Positions 48,201 through 63,200 of a stretch of 64,000 nucleotides of DNA are shown piece by piece. Under the pieces are notes generated by a model. That model did not search any database. It worked only from the letters and a program-made list of their open reading frames with translations, and was not told where the DNA came from. The stretch is from Mesaphorura yosii. Lineage: Eukaryota > Arthropoda > Collembola > Poduromorpha > Tullbergiidae. Positions within the stretch are counted from its first letter, which is position 1. Every line of letters starts with the position of its first letter. A program made the translations under genes and the position numbers. The DNA is taken from the NCBI GenBank assembly GCA_009869945.1, contig WIXG01000087.1, positions 124,001-188,000 on the forward strand. Reading direction: 5' to 3'.

Positions 48201-51200
48201 CAGACTAATTGACGGTCTGTTGGACCAGGACGTAAATTCATGATTTGTAACTCGACAGCCTTCAGCGTGCCTTCTGGGTTGAACTCCAAATTCGGCTTAT
48301 TACTCAATCCAGAGTCCGTTTCAATCGATACGTTTTTGAGGTAGCGAAAGAATATATCGCCTACGCTCCACTTTGCCACTTCGCCGAGTCCATCGCATGA
48401 CAGGGCCGTTGAGAGGTTCAGGTGAGCATTCTGCTCGTCGCCGAGAAATGCCTCCACACCGTTGGCGAAGACACGGAACACTGTTGAGATTTCGGATTTG
48501 AGCGCTTCGTAACTTGTATTGAAATGGACACCTGGATTAGCAAACAGAAATGAAACACGTGTTGATGTAATGAGATAATGAAGTTTCTGGAAGAATTTCC
48601 ATTTATAAATCTTTGATTAAACAAAGTTTTCTTATCAAATCGTTCACTGGAGCATGTTAATTAAAATCGCCACAAATTCCGACTTCCGTGGTTCTGTGAT
48701 GTCTTGTTACAAGTTCAGAAAAGGAATTTTTGAACCGAATGGCTAATCAAAGTTAAAATTGAAAAGTGCTCCTGAATACAAATTACGATAGGCGAACCAA
48801 TTAAGTGCACGTGTGTGTGCCACCGGTTGCACGCTGCACTCACTCGTGGGAAACTTGAAGAGGCTGTCAATTACCTGCAGCCGCCGCAGTCTAGAAGAAG
48901 CAAAGTGAAGTTCTTACCAAGCATTCCCACGGGAAGGTCTGGCAGAGCATCGTGAGTATTTCCAATCACACTTTGAGTAACAATCCAGACAAAATTTGTG
49001 CCAGTTAAACCTAATTTCGTAGCATTTTTGAGAATAAATGAAGCCTCGTCACGAGTGCAGTACAGAAGAAAGATTCGGACGTCGGAGCCAACCAACGGAA
49101 CCAAATCATCTTCACCAAGTATCTGTTACGAATACAGATAACAAGATACAATTGCAGAGTCAACAGTTAAGAGAAAGTTCAAACACTCGGCGTAGGTGGG
49201 AAGGTTCATTATTTACAACTTACAAGAACTTTAACTTTTCCCAGTACAACGTACATCAGTTTTATTTGAACTCACCATCACAGTTGTGAGAATGTTAAAC
49301 TTGAAGTCTGTAACTTGGATTTTATCACGTACAGCCTGGACAAAATCCTCGTGCCCAGCTATTTGACTTGTTACAATCGCAAATTGACCCCAGTTGTAGC
49401 GGACGAGGATGGAGAGCATCGCTTCGGCTTGGTGCTGGCAAAAGAACGAGAATCACATACAACTTGATTTTAGATTTTGTTTCATGTAATCCGAAATCCT
49501 TACTGGACTTACTTCAACGGACGGTGCCACCTGAAGGATCATTTCCGACTGACTGGCTCGCTGTAAGTGCACATAAAACATTTGAATATAAAATTAACAT
49601 TCAATTCACATTCAGATTCACACCGCCAACCATTCGGATCAAATAAATATTTGTAGCAGCAGTCAGAGAGCAGCGAGCAGAAGATACGTGACATGCTATG
49701 CGAGTGGCTCAATGCAATCTTGTGTTTCATTTTTATTTCTTTGCCATAAAACGCAATCGGGCAAACGACAAACGTTTGCAATTGAAAAATCAGATGGCAA
49801 ACAGCATTTTCTCCGTCGCAGCCTGGCCTCCAAGAAATGTAAAACTCTGCCTCTGCCGGTTGTAATCTTATAGCCTGGTCATAAAATATATTTTGTCGCG
49901 TCGCAAAGCAGAAGCGGGACCTGGACCATGAACATGACACGGGCAGAACCAGCAGGAGAACAGAGCTGTCCTGCCCTTTGTTTTCATCAGATGTAATATA
50001 ATACAATAATAAATTGCTACTTTTTCTCATCTTTTACTTTTATTGTTACTCGTAAAAGTGGGAAACTATTCTTCTCTCGGTTTATGTGGCGATCAAATAT
50101 TTTGCACGCGAAAGCGCCAACGCCAACCAACACCAGGTCCTAAGCATTAGACATTTAACCATCTGCATGTATGGTTTTCAGAGACTGAACGAGTCTCGAT
50201 AATCCCTTCGCTGTAGTTTGGCCTGTAATCAGATATCAGGCCACAGCCGCAGTGCCTGGCCCGAAATAATATCAACCGAGCTCAACTATTACTATTATTA
50301 CATGGAGTAATCATCCGTAGCACAGTGCACAGAATCCAAACATCTTTTGTTCATGCCTCATCATTAATCAAAATTGCTATTGCATAGAGTAATACTCGAA
50401 ATTCGAGTCGAGGAGCGGAGTAAACTGATAGTTAAATGTAAAATGGAGTTTTTGCTCCTTCACCCGTGCCACTATAATGATAACTTAAATTCGGCAGCTT
50501 GCAGCTGCGACCCAATTCGCAGTTCAGTGCGCTTGAAATTGCGAGAACCGAATTACGTTGTCTCCAAATTCCAGGCATTTTCTTTCGCGTTTCATGGCGA
50601 AAGCAGCGTCTTCGGGTCAGAAAAACTTCGATGCTAACGTCGGTTATGATAGAAAAAAATGTAGAAATACGCCCAAACTAGTTGAGAAATAAATGACGTT
50701 CTCGCAACTAAGCAATAGTAACAATATTGTCAGGATTCGAGGCTCGCTACCAGCACAAAATCACTGCACATGGCGGTACAACGTATAAGTATTTGCGTTC
50801 AGGAATCAATTTTAAAGAGAAATGTTAGCCTACAGAGTTTACTTTTATGTCCTCTTGGGATTCAGAAGCAAAAATGCCCGCTCCTGTACACAGTTCGTAA
50901 GCACAGGCTCAGGCGCAAATAAAGCGAATCTTACTCGTAAAGTCAGCGCGGCCATATTACTTTTCTTTCTTTAAGCTTTTGCTGTCTGTATTTTAGATAA
51001 ATGATTTGCTCTCCAGCAAAAGTGGTGGCAACTGGGGCGTCCTCCTTCTAACGCATAGAAGTAAAAGTCGATTTCTGGTGGAATTTCTCTATTTTACGAT
51101 CGAGCCAAACAGGAGAGCATAGTAAAAGTAAAAGATGTTTGTCAGGTTTGATTTCGCAGCGCATTTCGCATTTGATTGGATCTTCACTTCAGCTCCCAAT

Positions 51201-54200
51201 TGTTTTTGCTATTGTAACGGCGAAACTCAGAAATAGACCAGTAAAAACGTAAAAGGGCAATTTACTTACTCGTGTCAGTCCGGAATTATCGGCGTTCCTG
51301 AAAATGAAGGCAAGAATAAAGACGCATTTATCTACAACGCCTTCTTCCTTTTAAGGAGTTAGGAGAGAGAGCAATGAAATTCCTTACCATGCTATCACAG
51401 GTATCCCCAAGTATCCCACGAGTTTCAGGAAGTACTGAGAAGCGGCAGTACTCCTTCCGTACTGCTCCACGTTTGTCAGGTACAGAATCGCAGATACGTT
51501 TGTTGATAAGAATTTGTCACAGAGCGCGTCAAGGATATCTGAAAGCACAAAGGAAAATGCCTGATTAATATCAGTCTAGATCGTTAGTGTCAAATTAACA
51601 TTGCTATGCAGTTTCCAGACTTTTGATAGTGAGTGCTGCTTTCTGTTATTGCAAATGTCACCAATACAGCTTTGCATTTTTCACATTTCGCTTCGTAGAC
51701 TTAAAGAAACGCTAACAGTTTTTCCACTTTTTTAAGTTGGAAACTTTCTTCCAACTGCAGCTGCGTCGTTAATGTGACGTGGGAAAAACTGTTTCATCAT
51801 TTAATTCTCACATGCTTCGTCTCGCGGGCTTAAATCTTGAGAGCTTAACAACTTCCGAACTTTCATTACGAAGCGGCAGGGTGGGAGGAAGAGGAAAAAG
51901 TTCACTTCCTAAAAGCTGTGCCGTAGCCGTGATTGTGAGGACCGACCAAGTTTTGAAATGAAAGTGAAATATTAGGCTGCTTCTAGTGTCAGCTAATGTA
52001 TTACATTAAGTTAATAATTCTAAATGGATATTATTATGTAGCACGGCAGTATTAACGCAAACTCAAACCGAGAAACCAGGCGCCGAAGCAGGAGGCAACC
52101 AGTGCAGTGCAAAGGAAAAACTTTCCAACCACGCCACGTCAGAAAGAAATAAACTTTTAAATGAATTACATTCGTTAACTTTGAGACACAGGACACAAAA
52201 GAATGTCACAGTGGATGTCATTATAACCCATAATTACGAGGAAAAATTTCCAGTCGTCAAGCAGTGGCGACAAATTAGGACTAGAGCTACCGCTGGCTTT
52301 AAGTCAGAGCAAGTTCGCGTTTGCACTCGAGAGGATTTACTAACGAGAACACTTTGACTTTCTTGCGGAGAATTAACGCTTTACATTTGCGAATCCGACA
52401 GCTTAAGGCTCAGATTCCAGCTTTTATCTCGCATTTTACCATTGCAACGTCCAAAATGCATGTCCAAAACATAGACTGAAGGCTGCAGATTTGTATTCTC
52501 GTGTCATATATTACTCATAAGAAATAAGGTCATTCGTGTCGTAAGTGACTACACACGTACATACGAATACAAGAAACTTCCTTAATATTTCATCTGTCAT
52601 AGCTCGGACCAACCGAGAGACACAGTCAATCGACCATCGCTGCCATTGCCACTGCCATTAGTGGAAGTGGACTCGCTCGTGCATGAAATCAATGACTCAG
52701 GCCATCGTTGGCGATTGTCCTTCTGATAAATTGTTTCTGTAATGCCGGGCGATTGGTAATAAGCCAAGCCGCTCCAATTTAATGTTCTCATCTTGCCTCT
52801 TGCGCGGTTGGCGGAGTCACCATTAGTGTTATTGAAATTGGCATAAGCGCATTTAATACCATCATTAAGATTCTTAGATGGAGAAAGAAAAGCTGAGCAA
52901 GAACAAACAGGCAACGATTAAACTCAGAATTGGCTTTATTTCGTGCTCGGAGTGAGAAGAACAAAGAAAAGATCTGAACAGTAAAAGACTCTTTTCTGAA
53001 AGCAAATAAATAAATACATAAAATACGCTGATGTGCTGCGCGGCGGCAGCAATTTAAGAGATTGAGCCTTTAGAGATTATTATTTTCTCAATCTCGGAAC
53101 GGAGATTCATCCCCATTTTCGCGATTGTTTGCCTATTGTTATGATATTAATGGCGCAGTTAAACACGGCAGTAAATTAAATGCAACGAGACGCAATAAGT
53201 GCTGCCTGGCAGCAATGACAGTCAGCTATTTTGATAGTGAGAAACTGCAGCCGTTCCTTCCTTCACTGCGCACTGCACTGGCACTGACTGTTTTAACTGG
53301 GTTGATTACTCTTACAGAGCAGAGTGGGGCTAAGATTTATGGTCAAAGTTGGATTACAGCTGTTGAGCCGGGTAATTCAATAATGGCGAATAAATGCGCA
53401 TAAGTCAAACTATTATTTGAAAATATCCCATTCGCTATGAGCTATTCTTGCTCTGGGAAGAATTATGGAGCAGGTGTTGCACTGTCAGTGTGCAGTTTGC
53501 ATGATAAAAGCGTCTCCGAACCGTTGCATACTGCATATAACTGTTGTTTCGCTGTATGAGACGAACTGTATTTGCAAAGCACCTTCACCTTTGCTCGCAG
53601 GCTCCAAGACTCAGATTTACACTTCAGATGCATTATTTACTACTATTTTGCACTGCTATTTTTGGTTTACCATTTACCAAGAACTGAATGATTGCGTACA
53701 ACATTTAAACCAAACTGTACTGTAATTGAGTCTGACGTCAAACGAGAGAGAGTCGAGAGGAGCGTCAGTACTTTAAAGCCCCAGCAGAAATCTGGACTGG
53801 AGGGACTCGACGTTGACACTCGACGAAAATTATGATGTTCTCAGTAATTCAAGTCTTGTTTCAAATATCTCGACAACAAGTAAAGTCATAACATAAAAGT
53901 TTGTCTTCTGTCCAGAGATACTCTAAACTAAGTAAGCAAAGCTTAGAGCTGGAAAAGCGAAAAATCCAATTCACTTTCAAGTACATGTATAAACTCTCTC
54001 CACTATCTCCTTATTATCATTTTCATTTTCACATTCTCTCTGCTGCTTTCTCCGCTATCCGCAATGTTCAGCAGCATCCAGCCACGAGTCGCCCATTGCC
54101 CACTTTCGTGTAATGAAAGTTTAGGTGAAAGAGACGTTGAGCCGGTTTGCACGCTCCGAGAATGAGAACGAGAACGACGAGGACGGTGACAGCCACTTTT

Positions 54201-57200
54201 AAAGAGAGCCTTTCACCGCTTGCCACACGACACGATAGTCTAAAAACGAGCATAAGCACTTTTATGTTTTTGTCGTCCACAAAAGTCCCATTTTCATCTC
54301 CGCTCTGCTCTGCTCTCCTTTTTCCTTTCTCTCATAATAATAATACAATTAACTGGAAATGAAAATGAGAATTGCCCAAAACAATAAACTTACTTTCGCA
54401 AAATGGGCTTTCCTCAGGCATGGACCAAAACAGAATCAGACCGACCAAACATGGGCAGCCATGTTTGGTAGGCATTAAAGGAGAAGTCATACAAGCCAAT
54501 GAAAATGTAATTTTATGGGTTTTGTTGTCTGTGTGTCCAGAATACACAAAACATAATACTGAATACGGGGGTTTGTCCTTTGCTGACAAAATAAAGATAA
54601 AGTTCACAAAGGAGTTTTGAGCCCGTCCAGTCTTTGTAATCACCTCTGTCCTTTTGTCCTGGATTTTTGTTCATGACAACTCGCGCTCCTTTCGCTTGCG
54701 TTCTTTCAACCCGGCGCACAATGAAAATTAGAATTCCCAACGTCTGGAGGCCATTATCAACGGCCAACTGCGTCCCATTGTTGAAAGCATTGTATTGGAA
54801 GTTTCCATTACTTTATAATTAATGCACTCATCAGACAGGCAGACAAGAAATTCTGGTGCTGGCACTGGTATTGGTCTTAGTGGTTTTGGACCATCAAGTT
54901 AATGTTTTGTCTGTATTCTGTGTGGTCACAGTCACATGCAGTGGTCATTGCGGAACATTTTGATTAGGAGTTTTGTCTTTCATTTGGGATTCCTTTTTCG
55001 CGTACCCTACAATTGTCATTGCCAGTTGGCGCGGCAGTACAATGGCACGAATTCGGACTCTGGAGTGCCATACGCGGTTGAAACTTCTGTCCTACGCTGC
55101 TCAAATTACGACACACGACGCGCCTTCTCCCTTCCTTTCCACTTCTACTTTGCAGGTTCACAATTGTCCCTGGTCTCTCCGCTCTGACACTTGGCACTTG
55201 GACCAAAAGCGTTCCAGGACGTACTCGACCGTAAATGGTTGGTTATTGCTTTGCAATTTAATAAAGTGTCTCGTCTCAGCTCAGAAAAGCTTTATTAACC
55301 CATTTTAGTTTTGTCTGCCATTGCCATGCATTTTATTGCCATCTTTAACGGGCGCTGCTGTAGACACAGACACCAATGCCAAATTGCCATCACCGTGCTA
55401 GTGCTAATATTATTGTTTTAGCGCAGTGTAGTGCGTAAGCGTAAGACATCCTTAAGTACCTGCAGTGTCATTTTTATGGCATCTGCAAGTGTTGTACCTA
55501 TAAAATAGGAGTACAGTAGAGGAATGAAATGAACGATGTCATTAACCGATATAACCGGTAATGCGTTAATGAAACTTGCACGAGAGGCAACAATTTTACG
55601 TTAGCACAGAGGTTAATACGATATATTATTGTTAAATAGGTTATTTAACGACAAAATGCAGAGCTGAAGTTTTGCAGGTTGACGAATGCCAACAAAGATC
55701 AAGTTTGCATTCACGCCAATTGAAATTGAAAGGTATTTCGTTCTTAAGCGAGTGAGACATTCAAAGTTTTAATTGTGTTGTTAATCGTTCTTGTGTATGG
55801 AAGTCAGTCATATTTTGAAAGTGAATGGGAATCCTCATACCTCATAATTTTGTGAACATACCCTGAAAGAGTAAAATTACTCAGCTTTTCTTAGAGCATA
55901 ACATTTGTCCTTGTTCGTATACAACATACGAAGAGCAGCACGAGCGAACGAAGATAAATCTCTATGTTGCACTCCCGCGAAGGTATTTTTGTTTGGTATT
56001 ATTGTCAAGTTTTATTAATTTCTGTTAAGACGTTTTATCGCCATATCGTGCTTAATCTGTCTTGTGGTTTCTCTTATATTGCCGGTGCTTTTATCCATTT
56101 GGGCGGCTAGACGATCGGATGCTAGCTGTTAGTTTGACTAAAGCACGACGCGACGGCTCGCTGATTTCAAGATTCAGCATTCTAGTAAAAACTGCACAAG
56201 ATTTTTGGATTGCACGTAGTCTCCATATAGGAAAATGTTAAAAACAAAACCCAATAAATGGATTGTTTGGTAAAAGAAACAATTCTCTTCAGACAAAATT
56301 GTTTCAAGTTAATTGTTCTAAGTAAATTGTTCCCTGAGAATTCTTCCAGGCAAATTCTTTCTCCGAGTTCTTGCCTCATTCCTGGGACTTACTGAAGGCT
56401 GAAGGGGCATGGAAGTTTTGTCTCGTATCGTTGGACATCAATACAATCCATGGTCGTGTATATGCAGATCAATAAAAGCAAAGAAGTCGCAAAACGTCCA
56501 AGACCTGCAACCTAACTCGTACGACTCTTGCGACACAAAGGAGCAATAAAAACTGCCAACTTTTTCCAAATGCCATTTGGTCCATCGGTTTCACTTGTCG
56601 CTTTCTCGTGACTTTTTCCGCTTCGTTTCCACGTGTTACGTCATACGGGTTCTGAGAATCCCGAAGAGTGCTCCAAACCCTTTTAACATTTAACTTTCGG
56701 AAAACTTTTTCCCGGGCGATCTTCCTCCGGCGCGACAATAAAAACTTGTGAAGAATATTTAGCTAAGAGCAGGCAGGGAGCCAGCCAGCCCATCGCGACA
56801 ACGTTCTTGGATCAACACTTTTGTCCTTTCCTGCCTTTTATGCTTGACAATGACAATATTCATATTCCGAGAATGATTTGAGTGATAGTGAATATGAGGT
56901 TTCAACCCGAGAATTGGATTGTCAAAGATTTGCCGAATCTAAAAACTTCTTTTTTTGTGCCTGGATAAAAAGTTTTTGCTTCGCACTAAAACGTTTGCGT
57001 TTTCCCTCAACCACAATTCAACAATACAATAAAGTGCAGTGCGCGTACGCGCATTCGCGGTTTCTTAAACAAATAAAAGTCAATTTCTCTTAATTCCAAG
57101 AAGCGGACAGAAAAGAAGTTAAGTCACCCAGCCATCCGGGGCGTAAAGTATATTAACACTTGCAGAAATATTTCGTCTTTCATTTCGCTTCCGCAAAATT

Positions 57201-60200
57201 TCGTGGTAAATTTACTCCGCTCACGGAAGTTCCATTTTCTTACTTTTTCGCTTAGTGTCCCCAGAAGCTTCGCTCTAAATTCAGTTTCACGCTCCATACA
57301 TATGACTGTGACGTAGGTCCAGCTATTTTTTAGTGCCTACATGAGATTACGATCAGGTTAAAAGAACATTGTGCTCGTACCGCATCGCACGCTCACTTTT
57401 CCATTGAAATAGCCGAGTTCAAAGTTTCTTTTTGTCGTATGACATACTTTCCCCCAGAAATGGCAATAAAATAGACTGCGATTGGCATAAGGGAGCGAGG
57501 GCAGTGAAGAAGCAGAATTATAGCATCTCGGGGTCGGTTCGCTGTGAACCAGAAAGCAGAAAAAGAACAGTGCACTTGGGCTCGGGACATACAGGCCAGC
57601 CCAGTACCAAACTTTATAATGTCCTGCGTGCGGCGTGTGGCAAAAATAAATTTTCATTTGTGAGACGAAAGATAAAAAGAAGAATGGAAAGATGACATCA
57701 TCATTCCTCTATTTTATGACCTCTTTGGAGTTCACCTTTCTCTAAAGCAGCGGACCTGGATCATTGAAACAGTTGCAATCTGAGTTCTCTTTATAAATCC
57801 ATTTATTATATCCTCCGTAAATCCTTTATTGGCATTGGCATTGGTTTGGCTTACTCAATTGCAGATTCGGCAATTTGGTAAGTCGAGTCGGTAATTGAGT
57901 TCTACGATTCGATGCGTCGTCTTATGCTAGGTAGTTTGCTCTATTTTGTCAGCAGTCAGCTGTCACCTCCCACTTGAACATTTATATTCCAGTTGAGGTG
58001 AAAACGAAGAAATAAAACCACTTTAGACTTAAGAAGAAAGTTTCAGGTGAGGTAAGGTGCATGGATTAGCTGGCCGGTTCCCTTGTGGAAGTAGCGAAAC
58101 GTGCACAACATTATTAAGAGTGACAGGAGATTAAATATAGTTCCTTGCCTTGTGAAATGGAACAAGTCTCAGCACCACAACAAACATTGCACAACTCTGA
58201 GCATAAAGTTGTGCTGCACGAGAGAAAGTTTATAATTGACTGACTGAGGGGATGTGGTGAATTGATTTCATTGCCATTTCCGGATCTTGCAAACGCGCCA
58301 CCGTGCCAGGAGTTGCCAAGGTAAAGTATGATGCGTGATGATACATGTCACGAAAATTAGTGGACCGTTTTACGTGGGTCTAAGTTGTCATCCTCATTCT
58401 CATTTCATAAGCTCATACTAAGTGTTATGTCTTCGTTGCGTCTTGGCTTAATGAATATTTTCAATTTGTTAATTTGCATGCATCGCGAGAGCAGAGTAGA
58501 AAGCAAAGAGTAGCGTTAGAGCTCTAACTTTCCCTGCCTAAACCGAAACCACATTACTGCACTACTTGCCCGAGGAAGTGGAGGAAGGAAAAGGAAATGC
58601 GAACAGTCACACCAAACGACGACGACGTGCCACCAGTGCGGGTAACCTTACTAAGGAAATTACATTATGAATAATGAATTAAACCTTTGCCTCCGAGCCT
58701 TCGTTCTTCACCATACGCAGATTCTGCCTGTCTGGTTCTGCGTTCTGTGAGTTCTATCTGTATTTGTAAAATGAATGCCGGTTTGCAAATTCCCCTCAGT
58801 CGTGGTTTGTTTGTTCGTGAATGTCAACAATTAATTGTAATTTAGGCTAGCTTCCGGATAAAATTACAATTCGCCATAATTAATCATGGATTGTTTCATA
58901 AAATAGCTACCTGTGTAAATAGTACATGATAGGGAACAAGATCGCAGCCGCAGTGTCGTATCGAGTACGTGGAAATTGAAGCGGAATTGCAAACAGTCAA
59001 AGACCACAAAGAACTGCTGCTGCTACCGGGTTCAATGTCTGTTTACAAATGAATGGAGACGCAGAAGAGATACGTACAATCGTGGCGTGCGGTTTGGATT
59101 AATTCAAAGAATCTAGCCTACCGATTTTAATTAACTCGGATTTAAGTTTATATTTGTATTATAATTAAGTAGTTGTGCATCCGCATGAGCATTTAGAACC
59201 TTTCCAAAGCATGAGCATTACCTTCCCATTTATTTGCAAGGGCCCAGCGCATATTTGCTTATCCAACAGAAATTGGAACCCGTCACATTATATCATATGA
59301 AATTTATATTCGTTGGCAATGGAGAATTAAAACGTTGTCCCATTCAATTTTTATCGCTTGTACCCGCTTTGTGTAGTATGAATTGTTGCCCTGCGACGTT
59401 CCACCAGTCACCATTCAACTCGGTGACAATGCAATAGCAAAACAGTAACAGCAGTATTCTTCTTTGCCATCTCCATTTGTAGGTTAGTACACTTTTGAGA
59501 TCACTATTTCCTAATACGCCGCATCACCACACACAGCAGCAATACGCGGCGTAAGTAAACATTGGTGCATTTTCCACATTCCAATTCCCAAGCCGATTTT
59601 CTTCTTCTCATTCTCATTCCCATTCCAGAAGTCTTAAAAAGTAATACGAATACGAATGCCAATTCCAAGTTTCTAACTACAAATGCCTTTTGTTTTGTAC
59701 GTGGCAAGGCATGCAAGAACACAACAATACTAATAGAAATGAACATTATGGGCCAACTAAAATAGCAATCTCCCATCTCATCATCCCATGTGATGTAAAA
59801 ATAGAAGAGATCGTAGCTGCGGCTTCGCTTTCACCGTTCGCCTTCGCCGCTCGCCACCTGGAGAATAAATTGAACTCGACTCGTGCGTCACGCTCACGCA
59901 TCCTCCGGCGGAGTATGAATTCAAATTTTTCCGTGCCCATGACTTAATCAGGGGGTTGCCGCGCTCGCTGCCACTTTTTTGATAATCTCTGTGAAATCTT
60001 TCCTAGCATAATAGGCAGGAGTAAAAAGAGCTTCACTCGTAAATTATAGGTCTTGCCTTCCTTATTACGACTACTTGTGCGTTGTGAGTGCGTATGTGAC
60101 GAGTTGGCGCTGGCGTTGAGTTTCGATATTCTTTCCCGTATCGCACTTCTTCCGCTACCCTGCCTTTCCCATTTCGTACTGGCTGCTGCATGCTTTTGCT

Positions 60201-63200
60201 GCTAAATCCCTTGAGACTCTTCGACGAGAACTGAGAACTCATTGCAGTGCGAGTCAGGAAAAGAAAGCAGCTACGCCGGGCAGGCCGGCGAGCGAGAAGA
60301 TACTTTCTCTTCCTGAGTTAGGAGTTGGGACGTGAATGTTAATTGTACACCATTGTGCTGTACATTGTGCTCTTCTCTTAACTGCTTGGCGGATGGGGCC
60401 AGCACGAAACGGCTGTTAAAAATAACTGCACACCACCATCACACAAGATGCTGCAAAAGTGAGTTCATCGTCATCGTCTTTGCACTGCACTGCACGATTT
60501 CGCACAAACGTCCGTTCTTGCGAAACGTGAAGACAGCGTACAAAATATGAACTCCGAGAGTCCAATTCTGTCTCTATTTCTTAATTTGTTTTCTGAAGGC
60601 AATGACACGAGAGACCGAATACGAAAAGAAAACTTCCTAACGTACGCGCGCTGTGAGCGATCTACGAAGGCATGCACGCCCTAACAAACCGAGCGGAGCA
60701 GAATGTACTTATTTAGACAATCACATAAGACTTGTGTCGTGTCGTTGCAAATATTTGCACCGCAACACTTCTGGCATTCTGATGCTGATGCGATGTAATG
60801 TGATAAAATGGAAGCAGAGGTTCTTATTATTCTCTTCGTTGTTCTGATACGCTTTGCTTGATATGGTTAGGAGTTGTCTACGGTAGGAGTAACACGAGCA
60901 TTATTGTCCATATTTTGCAAGTGCACTGAACCAAATCTACCTAACTAGATCACATTGCAAGCACAAGGTGACTTGTCATTGTCCAATTTAATAACGTGGC
61001 TGTTTACGAAGAAACCATTATGGTGAAAGGAAAGGAAAGTTGAACGCGTGAGAGTGAGCGGACTCACACTTTACTCGACTGACTTTACTTGACGCAAACT
61101 GACGACCATAGACTGGAGACCAGTCCTTTTCTGTTATTTTTTCTTGAACCTTCATACACGTCACACGCCGCGAGCGTCCCAGTATTCATTTGTTTTACAA
61201 AATGGCTGTTAGCACGGCTGAGTAAACATCCAAGCAGTGCAAATTTCATTTAATTTTATGTGACCACTGAACAGTACACCGAGTAGTAAGCACCGTAGGG
61301 CTAAGCAAATGGCCATTATTTACACTAATGGTGAAGGCAGGCGGCGGACATGGGTCAAGGAGACCAAGATGCTGAGTAAAATGTTCATTTACGGCAGCTA
61401 CATGTGTTTGTGTTTGTACCACTTTGCACTCACATTCGTCCATGCATTGTTGGCATTCCGTTAGAAATCAGAATTTGATCTCTCTCGCGATATCCTATCC
61501 TGCAGTTAAATGAAGCGAAAGCGTGCAAATTGCGGTCGTGAATCACCATTCATGAATCACATGCCGGAAGACCAAATTTTCTATTTTCCTGTAAGTTGCT
61601 TGACCCAAAGTCGGATGTACAGCAAGTCTTGTCTCGGTGTCGGTGCGCTTGTGCCGTTTGAAAAAGAGAAAGCTGCTGGGAAATAAATTAAGTAAAAATG
61701 TCTTTGGGCATTTTGTGCACTGTTCCATCCTCCTTTCTCGCCCAGCAATGGTGAAAGTTGAGCTGTGTTTACTTAGCAGTACAGTACTCAGACAGAGCAG
61801 ACAGAGCGAAGAACTGAACCGAGCAAGAGAATCTCTCAATTGACAACAACGACACCGACAGCAGCAAATGATTTTTTAGGTTGAAACCTCCATTTGTATT
61901 TCTATCCCCGTCTCTCTTTGCGATCCGGAAAACTCAACTTCCGCTCCTCCAGCAAAATGTTAAAGTTATTACTCAATTTCTGAGAGCGATATCTTTCAAT
62001 GCGAGTGCGTATTTTCACGAGAACGAGAACTCGTCAAGTACAATGTGAAAAATACAAAATGAAAGTTGCAACTTTACGATGATGACAAAACATGACACTG
62101 ACTTTGTTGGAATGGGCGAAATGTCCAACGTGGCTGGTTTCTCATGACGCGTGGCAGTGACCAGGAAAGACGACTTATGAAACCTCTGCTGCTTGTGAAT
62201 TGTGGCCTAGCCATTATTACAATTGCCAGCTGCCTTTCTGGCAATTGCGAACTGTGTGTAATTTGCAGTTTCAGTTTGCGCCGACTGCTGTGCCGAGATT
62301 TATTTTTCTTAGATCTACTTTTTATCCTTCTGCTTGCGCCTTCTTTGCACTCAGTTCAATCTATTAGACCGTGTCAACTGTTAGTCGACAAGATCAACTT
62401 TCTCTCTTTTCGCAGTATTGCACAATGTACAAGGCACAAAGTAAAAAGCACCTCCGGACTTCATCAGCCAGCGGAACGGATTTGGTTTGGATGGATTACG
62501 ACCTTCTTCCGCTAAAGCTTTTATGTTGTCTTCATGAAGGTCTGGCGGAAATCAAAATTAAGATGTAAAGAAACCATTTTATTCCGGTTGTATGGTAATA
62601 ATATCTACTCGCTCCTAGTTTAAGTCTCTGCAGTGCCGCCTTCTTGCAATGTACGCTGAATACAAATACAAATGCAATTATCCTTTATTCTTTGCGTCTG
62701 CGTTTGCTTTCGAAATGAATAAAACATGGCTTTCAAGTGGAAAACCAAATCCTTGCCTGCACACAAAATGAGAATTGCAGTCAGCCTTTCTTCATTTCTA
62801 ATTTATTATTCCGACTAATGATACCAAGGCTGGATTGCTGATTTATTCCTGATGGAACGGAACTCAAGATTAGACGGTAAGATGTTTTAGACATCAGACA
62901 TTGAAATGCCAACCAAAATCTCCGAGCTTCAAAGCAGGAATTTGGCTTGGCTGCGAACGTAATTTGGAACTGAAACTAGTCCAGTGCAGTTCTGTAATGC
63001 AATTTCCAGACACAATGACGCAAGAAGAATTTCCATAAAATTCCTATAGGGGATTAACGATTTGACAGCAGGCCTATAATACTGCGATTACGAGTTTTAC
63101 ATGACAGGGACACAGAAGGGCAAGATTGCATTAGTCGCTTATGCTCAATGCTTAAATAATGATAAATTATAGATTTTCATTTTTAGCAGCCGCAGAGCGC

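Noticed and set aside
62144-62515. 123-codon plus-strand frame with a hydrophobic middle inside the large Nmdar2 intron
   Set aside because: No family features, splice support or poly(A) signal were seen; an open frame of this size is expected by chance in 12 kb.
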